Assembly (NCBI GenBank): GCA_938743325.2
Contig: OW568867.1
Coordinates: 620,001-684,000 of the forward strand
Direction: 5' to 3'
Source of the DNA: Pycnococcus provasolii
Lineage: Eukaryota; Chlorophyta; Pseudoscourfieldiophyceae; Pseudoscourfieldiales; Pycnococcaceae
DNA: 64,000 bases
How positions within the stretch are numbered: position 1 is the first letter of the stretch; every line of letters starts with the position of its first letter. The notes below the pieces were generated by a model. That model was not told the origin of the DNA. It saw only the letters and a list, made by a program, of their open reading frames with translations, and searched no databases. The position numbers were made by a program, and so were the translations under genes. Below, piece after piece: positions 58,960 to 64,000 of this stretch.

Positions 58960-59771
58960 TTGTCCGGATCAACGTCCATGAACGGGTTGGCGGCGGCGGC
59001 GGCGGGTGCCGCCGCCGCTGCAGTCGTCTTTGTGTCCGCTTTCTTTTTGTCGTCGGTGGCAGATGAAGTGCTTGTTGTTGAGGATGCATCCGTGAAGGAC
59101 GCAGGCACTGATGGAGAAGAAGGCGGCGGCGTGTTGGTGGTGGGCGGCGGCGGAGGCGGCGGCGGCGGCGTCGCCATGAACGGGTTCGGCGGCGGCGGCG
59201 CGGCGCCTCCGAACGGCGACGCGGCTCCTGGGAAACCGCCGGGCGCACCCCCGAACGGCGGTGCACCCGCGCCTCCCGACATCTGGTTCATCGCCGCCTT
59301 GAACATGGCTTGCTGCGCCCGTCCTGCCGCAAATCCAAGCAGCTTCTGCCCCCCGACGGCGATTCCGATGCCGATGGCGACCCACGCCATGGGCGGCCAT
59401 CCGCCTGACGAGCTGGACGCGACGACGACCGGCGCTACTGCCGGCTGCGCCACAGCCGTCGTCGCGGTGGGCGGCGCTCCCGGCGCAGGTGGGTACGCGT
59501 AGGTGTATCCCGGCGGCGGCGGTGGGAGTCCCGCGGGTGGCGGCGTGACGGAGACGGCGGGTCCTGTTTGGTTTGCTGGTGCTGCTGCCGCTTCTTCTGC
59601 CGCCGCTTCCGATTCTGCTGCAGCGTCTTTCTTGTTACGTCGGCCGTACACACGCACATTACGAGAATGAGTAACCAGAGAGTGATTGACACGAGCGTAT
59701 CTAGAGCGTGACAAGACAGGCAGGCCCTTAGCTACTACAGTGGGAGCACGGCACTGCGGATGGCACAGCAT
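58293..59771 (-). CDS. TIC40: TIC40-like plastid inner-envelope co-chaperone
   Basis: A 492-residue protein. N-terminal plastid transit-like segment, Pro-rich linker, one transmembrane helix (about 124-143, WPPMAWVAIGIGIAVGGQKL), a long Ala/Pro/Gly-rich stroma-facing spacer, then the conserved TIC40 C-terminus. That contains a first STI1-type helix set (about 316-361, MLYPYLPEGMRNPESFKWIM) and the diagnostic second one (about 399-459, FDAIGMEPEDMIKKIMA, NPMNISKYSNDAEIMQTF). In plants TIC40 couples the TIC channel to stromal Hsp93 during protein import. The spacer here is longer and lower in complexity than in land plants. TIC40 is a green-lineage protein and supports the organism call. The start is the ATG at 59771. 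Confidence 0.92.
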
Positions 59772-60183
59772 GGCAAGACTTGTGAAATTCTTAGCGGGCG
59801 GGAGTGTTGATAAGAATCAGCGAGGTGTGGCGGCGTCGGCCTTCGGGAAAGGAAACGAAGCGAGGGAGCGAGCGAGCCTCGAGGGAGCGAGAAAGCGGGC
59901 CTTCACGAAAAGGATTCCCAGGGGATTTTCGGGATCCGTTCTTGTCTTTGTCGTCGGGTTTTCGGGATCCGTTCTTGTCGTTCAAGGTCATTATTGTTTT
60001 CGGTGTGAGTTGTTTTTCGGGGGACTTCCCAGAGGTCGGTTTTTACTTTTTTTTTGGATCAACCAATTGTTTAGAGGGAGGGGTACATCGAAGGGCTGGT
60101 TGGAAGGGGGATACCGGTTTTGTCACCCTACCCTTCTTGACCACCCTCCTTCCTTCTCCTTCTAACCCTAACTTCCGGTCTTC

Positions 60184-60224
60184 CTAACCCTAACCCTAAC
60201 CCTAACCCTAACCCGAACCCTAAC
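60184..60224. repeat. telomere-like (CCCTAA)n tract
   Basis: About six CCCTAA-type units with one CCCGAA variant. This is the longest such tract in the window. Confidence 0.92.
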
Positions 60225-60573
60225 GTTGTTCCGATGAATCAATCCTTTGTTGATGCCTTCTTTCATTGATGCTTTCGGGAACACTACCCGGTACTACCTA
60301 GGCTTCCTAGTATTTAGTATTTACCTACCCGGTATGTACGAGGAATCTGTGGAGAGAAAGATCTTCCGTCATTTTAGTTCACGTCACCAAAAATCACATT
60401 AGTGAAACATCGTTCGGGGATGGACTGACTCAAAGTGTGTGTGCCTTTGTGGTATGCAGTGACGTCGCCCCTGAGCCTTGAGCCCGGCCAACCCCCAATA
60501 ATCGGCTCGGCACGTGGTTCGTGTCGTCACAATTTCACCGCTCATTTTCGGAAACGCGTTCGAGATGTGATCG

Positions 60574-60617
60574 GTGACGAGAATACTCGCCCTCACGAAT
60601 GCGAGTATTCTCGTCAC
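60574..60617. promoter_or_regulatory. perfect 17-bp inverted repeat with 10-bp loop
   Basis: GTGACGAGAATACTCGC (60574-60590), loop CCTCACGAAT, then the exact reverse complement (60601-60617). It lies 130 bp upstream of the secreted-protein start. It could be a dimeric factor site, a cruciform or an RNA hairpin in the 5' leader. Confidence 0.85.
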
Positions 60618-60746
60618 GTTTTTTTCGTTCTTTTTTCTTTCATAGGACGGGAAATTGCGGCGGCGTGTTCTGATTGCCCCACCCTGTTCCCTTTCCCTGC
60701 TGCTTTCACATTTTTCACAAGTTCACTTCTCGTTTGTTGTTGATCA

Positions 60747-61412
60747 ATGATGTCTGCCATGATGATGATGATACTCTCTCTCTCAGCTGCTTACCTCGTC
60801 GCCGTCGTCGGTCTCCAAGCTCCAGCTCACGCGCGCGTTCTTCTCGACGACGAAAACAGTGTCGTCAAGACCTCTTCTTCTCCTCTCATGTGGGAGATTG
60901 CGGACAGCGCAATCGTCAACGAAAACAACGAGAAGCTCTCTTGCCGAGGTGCTCACATCGGACGGATCGCTGGTGCGGTGATTTGTGTCAAAGGTGAGAC
61001 GTTCGACAACAACGTTCCCGTGCCCAAGTACTGCGTGAAGTCTGGATGGCATTGGCCAAACATGACGACGACGACGTCGAGTCCCACGACATACTACCAC
61101 AGCGACTTTAGCATTCTCCACGACCCCGCCTTTGAGAACGTTCCTGGCGTTGCCGAACTTCGTAAGATTGCTCAGCAGAAGGAGTTCAAGGGCGACGGTG
61201 TGCCGACGCGCACTGAGGTGATGAGCTTCAATGCCAAGCAAACCGTCATTTGCCCTGGCTGCGACGAGTACGTGGCGGCTGTGGAAGCCACCGCGGACTT
61301 GAACCCGTGGAAGTCTATCCAGAAATCGTACGACGACGCTAACGACTCGTTCTGCAGCCCCATCAGGGAGCTTCCATTCTACCAGTGGTACCTTGGAGCA
61401 CTGAACTGCTGA
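60747..61412 (+). CDS. unrecognised secreted protein with seven cysteines
   Basis: A 221-residue protein with an N-terminal signal peptide (MMSAMMMMILSLSAAYLVAV, cleavage probably near AHA). The mature part has cysteines in LSCRGAH, VICVKG, KYCVKSGWHW, VICPGCDEY, SFCSPIREL and the terminal GALNC, which suggests disulfides. A Thr/Ser stretch (TTTTSSPTTY) may be O-glycosylated. I do not recognise a family. The first ATG at 60747 is used; a second Met follows directly. Codon use matches the neighbours. Located outside the cell or in the endomembrane system by inference. Confidence 0.65.
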   Translation: MMSAMMMMILSLSAAYLVAVVGLQAPAHARVLLDDENSVVKTSSSPLMWEIADSAIVNENNEKLSCRGAHIGRIAGAVICVKGETFDNNVPVPKYCVKSGWHWPNMTTTTSSPTTYYHSDFSILHDPAFENVPGVAELRKIAQQKEFKGDGVPTRTEVMSFNAKQTVICPGCDEYVAAVEATADLNPWKSIQKSYDDANDSFCSPIRELPFYQWYLGALNC

Positions 61413-61523
61413 GGAGTAAGTAGTAGGCAGCAGCAGCTAGCTCAATAGCTAGCAGCAGGAACGCAAAAAACACAAAACAATATTCATCAGTTGAGGAAGA
61501 GAGGGAATCACAATTCATAATAT

Positions 61524-61570
61524 CACACACACACACACACACAATGAGAGAGAGAGAGAGAGAAAGAGAC
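61524..61570. repeat. (CA)n followed by (GA)n microsatellite
   Basis: CACACA run at 61524-61543 and GAGAGA run at 61546-61570, in the spacer between convergent genes. Confidence 0.95.
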
Positions 61571-61686
61571 AAGTAATTGAAAGGCGCTGCTGTTACTACT
61601 CAAAAACGGATCAGGTTCTTGCTTTTTTATACTTTAGACTTTACCACCATCCTTCTTCTTTTCTTGTATATACTTTTTTTTTGATT

Positions 61687-62616
61687 TTACGCGCGGAAGC
61701 TGTCCACCATCGTCTTCAGCTTACCTTCAGCCTTATCCCACTGGCTATCCGATGCGGAGATGGCAAAGAGAACAAGCACCTCTCCCTGCAACGTCACACT
61801 TGCCAGACCGTGCGTGCCATTAATTGCGAACGGCGTGTCGAGCTCGTACGTGTAGTACAGCTTGCCGTCGATCGTCTTCTCCTCCTTCTTGACGACGTTC
61901 TCGTCAGGCTCGATCGTGTCGCCGGTGATGTACGACCCGACCGCGCTGATGATGGAGTCGAGCGTTCCGACGGAGGCGACGTCAGTCACCTTGCCACGCC
62001 GTCCCAGCTTGTCCACCGGCGCGATGATGACCACCGCGCGCCCTTCCTTGCTGTCCGTGAAGAGCACCTCCGTCGTCGGCTCGTCGCAGCTAGGCTGGCA
62101 GTAGTTGCCGCTGAGGATGTTTGCGACGCGATTCTTGCGCCACGTTGAAGGCAGGCTGAATCGGTACGGGTTCTGCGCGTCGATCTTACCCGCGCGCAGG
62201 GCTGGCGTGAGGTCCGCATCTGGCACGAAGTCGACGAAGCCCTCCTCGATGGTCGAAGCTGGCAGGTACGAGCCCACTTGCGCTCCCTCAGCGTTTCCGC
62301 TGTTATCCGCAAGCGCCGCGAGCGTGTTTGCATTCATGGCGACAGGCGTCGCGAGCAGTCCCAGCGTGACTGCTCGGCGACGTCTCGCAGCATTTTGCTG
62401 CTCCCTTGAGTGGTGGTGAGGTGCTTGTGATGATACGTCGGCGTCGGCGGCGGCGGCAGAGGCGGAGAAGGAGGATGAAGACGACGACGACGACGACGAC
62501 GACGCTGCTGGTGCTGCGTGGAGTCCTATAGGAGCACGAGCACGAGAAAGACAAACCTTATAAGGCTTTGACACCCTTGTAGGAAAACAACGAGGAGTGG
62601 TATGGATGAGCGCCAT
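61687..62616 (-). CDS. PPD6: PsbP-domain thylakoid lumen protein, PPD6 type
   Basis: A 309-residue protein from ATG 62616. Bipartite leader: a Ser-rich transit peptide, then a twin-arginine lumen signal (ARRRRAVTLGLLATPVA). The PsbP-like domain follows (about 135-309). Marks that point to PPD6 are the two-cysteine motif GNYCQPSCDEPTTEVLF (about 170-186), IEPDENVVKKEEKTIDGKLY, TYELDTPFAINGTHGLASVT and the ending SQWDKAEGKLKTMVDSF. In PPD6 relatives the two cysteines form a redox-sensitive disulfide. The protein is probably a lumenal accessory factor of photosynthesis; its exact role is not known. The serine run is expanded by a TCG repeat near 62480-62510. Confidence 0.88.
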   Translation of the reverse strand: MALIHTTPRCFPTRVSKPYKVCLSRARAPIGLHAAPAASSSSSSSSSSSFSASAAAADADVSSQAPHHHSREQQNAARRRRAVTLGLLATPVAMNANTLAALADNSGNAEGAQVGSYLPASTIEEGFVDFVPDADLTPALRAGKIDAQNPYRFSLPSTWRKNRVANILSGNYCQPSCDEPTTEVLFTDSKEGRAVVIIAPVDKLGRRGKVTDVASVGTLDSIISAVGSYITGDTIEPDENVVKKEEKTIDGKLYYTYELDTPFAINGTHGLASVTLQGEVLVLFAISASDSQWDKAEGKLKTMVDSFRA

Positions 62617-62898
62617 CACCGTCAGTCAGCACGTATGAAATAAAATGATTTGATTGGGAGGTTGTTTGTGGTGGAAAAAGACGCACCCTGTTGTTTCGTT
62701 GTTGGGGGATGGGTGGATGGGGATAAGATTTTTCTGTTTTCTGTAGGGAGGGAGGGATCCGTCGTAGAACCGCTTTTACGGAAGAACAGCAGGGACCATG
62801 TGGGATCCCGCTCGGGATTCACCCCGACCATTTTTTGCCCCAGGATTTGAATTTGTAAACAGGAAGATCTTTTGAAAGTGTCCACGAAACAATAAATC
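62617..62898. other. spacer, nothing recognised
   Basis: A promoter region for the PPD6-type gene is expected on the left. No other signal seen. Confidence 0.4.
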
Positions 62899-63356
62899 AT
62901 GGCGTCCACGCGCTACTTGTACTTCGTCCGCTACTCCAAAGGCGTCCGTTAGCACTTAGCCGGCAAGAAGAAGAAAATACTCGAGCACATGCGAGCAAAA
63001 AAAAAGCGGGGTTTAGTGCCAAGCAAGTTTCGTCCTACAAGAGTGGCGATGGATGCAGTGTTTGTGGCAAAAAGGGGAGTCTCTTCGCCAACGACAAGCG
63101 CACCGCTGTTTTTTGCTCGCGTCGTTGTGCGGATCAAGTGGGTGCACGGATCAATGACTTCAAGCACTACCACGCCTATCGTCGAGCGTTGCCAGAACAA
63201 GTTGCCCAACGCAAGGATTACTTCAAAAGAGTGCTTGGCGCAGGAGGCGCGGAGAGCGTGCGCGCTGGCGGGGAAGAGGCGGAGAAAATCGCGAAGATTC
63301 GCGACAACCATCCAAATGGCGGGAAAGGGCCGCGAAACATTTCTTTTCTACACTGA
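62899..63356 (+). pseudogene. small zinc-finger-like gene, frame-broken
   Basis: ATG 62899 (ATCATGGCG context) starts MASTRYLYFVRYSKGVR, then meets a TAG. The same frame continues HLAGKKKKILEHMRAKKK. After a run of nine A (62997-63005) the sensible frame shifts to AGFSAKQVSSYKSGDG, then CSVCGKKGSLF, VFCSRRCADQ and FKHYHAYRRALPEQVAQRKD. C-x2-C...C-x3-C could be a zinc ribbon. A mini-intron covering the TAG, or an A-run length error, are alternatives. No family named. Confidence 0.35.
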
Positions 63357-63451
63357 AATTGAGATGAATAAGACAGTTGACGACGTTTGTACGCCAATGA
63401 CAAAACTGTATAAAAGCAAATTACAAAATTAGATACACGAAATACGAATTC

Positions 63452-64000
63452 TCACCTCTCATCCTCGCCACTCGAAAATTCCACTAGAGTGGGAGGAGGA
63501 GCAGTCACGGAGGACGAGTTGTTGTTGTTGTTGGTATTCTTCTTCTTCTCCACAAGCTCCTCCTTTTCCTCCCTTTCCTCCTCCTCACCTTCGGAGACGA
63601 CGATTGGTGTCAGCACGCCAAGCACGTCGTCCTCCCCACTGCTTTCCACGACTTCCTCCTCTGCTTCGTTATCGCCGTAATCGCCGGAGTACAGCCAACT
63701 GTCCCTCTCGTCCATCATCTCCGCACCAATTTGCCTCGCCTCCTCCAACAAGATGCTGTCTGCAGGTACGTTTGGCAATCGGCAGAACCACGGCAGAACG
63801 CCGAGACCAGCCTTAAGCTCCACCACCTCGCCACCCTTTCGCTTCACGCCGTCCATGCCCTCCCAGGTGCCCGGTGGAAACTTCACCACACGGCTGCGAC
63901 ATCCACGCTTCAGCACGGGCGCCACGAGAATCACGTTGCCCAGGAGAAAGCAGTCGTCGCAACCTTGCACCTTGGGGAAGTGATATTCCACCGGCCTGAC
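63452..64000 (-). CDS. GH31 alpha-glucosidase-type hydrolase, C-terminus only
   Basis: The coding strand enters from the right edge with RPVEYHFP, the end of the catalytic barrel. It continues CFLLGNVILVAPVLKRGCRS, VVKFPPGTWEG and LGVLPWFCRLPN, the proximal beta-sandwich of glycoside hydrolase family 31. Family members hydrolyse alpha-glucosidic bonds (acid alpha-glucosidase, ER glucosidase II, plastid/vacuolar glucosidases). The terminal 80 residues are Glu-rich with a poly-Asn run and look specific to this organism. The catalytic residues lie outside the window, so subfamily and activity cannot be judged. Confidence 0.8.
   Translation of the reverse strand, partial: VRPVEYHFPKVQGCDDCFLLGNVILVAPVLKRGCRSRVVKFPPGTWEGMDGVKRKGGEVVELKAGLGVLPWFCRLPNVPADSILLEEARQIGAEMMDERDSWLYSGDYGDNEAEEEVVESSGEDDVLGVLTPIVVSEGEEEEREEKEELVEKKKNTNNNNNSSSVTAPPPTLVEFSSGEDER

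Larger units (their letters stand above)
59772..60746. promoter_or_regulatory. divergent spacer with telomere-like tract and perfect hairpin
   Basis: Contains a TTTTCGGGATCCGTTCTTGTC direct repeat at about 59927 and 59956, telomere-like CCCTAA repeats at 60184-60224 and a perfect inverted repeat at 60574-60617. No gene seen. Confidence 0.5.

Overview
The window is nuclear DNA from a green alga, most likely a compact prasinophyte-type chlorophyte. Evidence for the green lineage is a TIC40-type plastid import protein, a PsbP-domain (PPD6-type) thylakoid lumen protein, a PIE1-like SWR1 ATPase and a giant wall-type protein with SPPPP spacers. Genes are close together, have high GC at third codon positions and are mostly intronless. 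Only three gene models need introns: aconitase (2), a small gene at 18103-18817 (1), and an unusual multi-exon gene at 21789-24161. Short TTAGGG-type telomere-like tracts lie in several spacers.

Layout. 1-6154: a rearranged, frame-broken axonemal dynein heavy chain that runs off the left edge. 6590-6945: a 69-bp minisatellite ending in telomere-like repeats. 7214-8980 (-) and 10120-12096 (+): a two-pore K+ channel with an EF hand and an LtrA-like membrane protein, divergent across a 1.1-kb spacer with six CACGTG boxes. 12430-16650 (-): a secreted trypsin-like plus M14 carboxypeptidase fusion. 18103-18817 (-) and 18846-20870 (+): a head-to-head pair, the second an HtrL/YibB-type putative glycosyltransferase with a second GT-like domain. 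21411-24560: an anomalous block holding a cysteine-cluster gene whose introns are full of GATATC palindromes, fused in frame to a recent partial copy of the HtrL gene and followed by a diverged copy of the aconitase 3' end.

24683-26056 (-): a TBC1D22/Gyp1-type Rab GAP. 27706-33675 (+): a PIE1/SRCAP/SWR1 chromatin remodeller with a four-fold internal acidic repeat. 33771-34283 (-): a putative thylakoid-lumen protein. 35916-37280 (-): a membrane-anchored metallo-beta-lactamase-fold protein. 37587-38437 (+): a frame-broken secreted protein. 38897-42609 (-): aconitase in three exons. 43853-54202 (-): a 3449-residue secreted or type I membrane protein. 55602-56693 (+): a rolling-stone/AIG1-like membrane protein. 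57165-58142 (+): a plastid-type double cupin. 58293-59771 (-): TIC40. 60747-61412 (+): an unrecognised secreted protein. 61687-62616 (-): PPD6. 63452-64000 (-): the C-terminus of a GH31 glucosidase, running off the right edge.

Most genes look like unrelated housekeeping, plastid and surface functions with no operon-like logic. The accessory signal is concentrated at 18.8-24.6 kb (duplication, chimera, anomalous introns) and in the dynein locus. No tRNA, rRNA, CRISPR array or retroelement was recognised.
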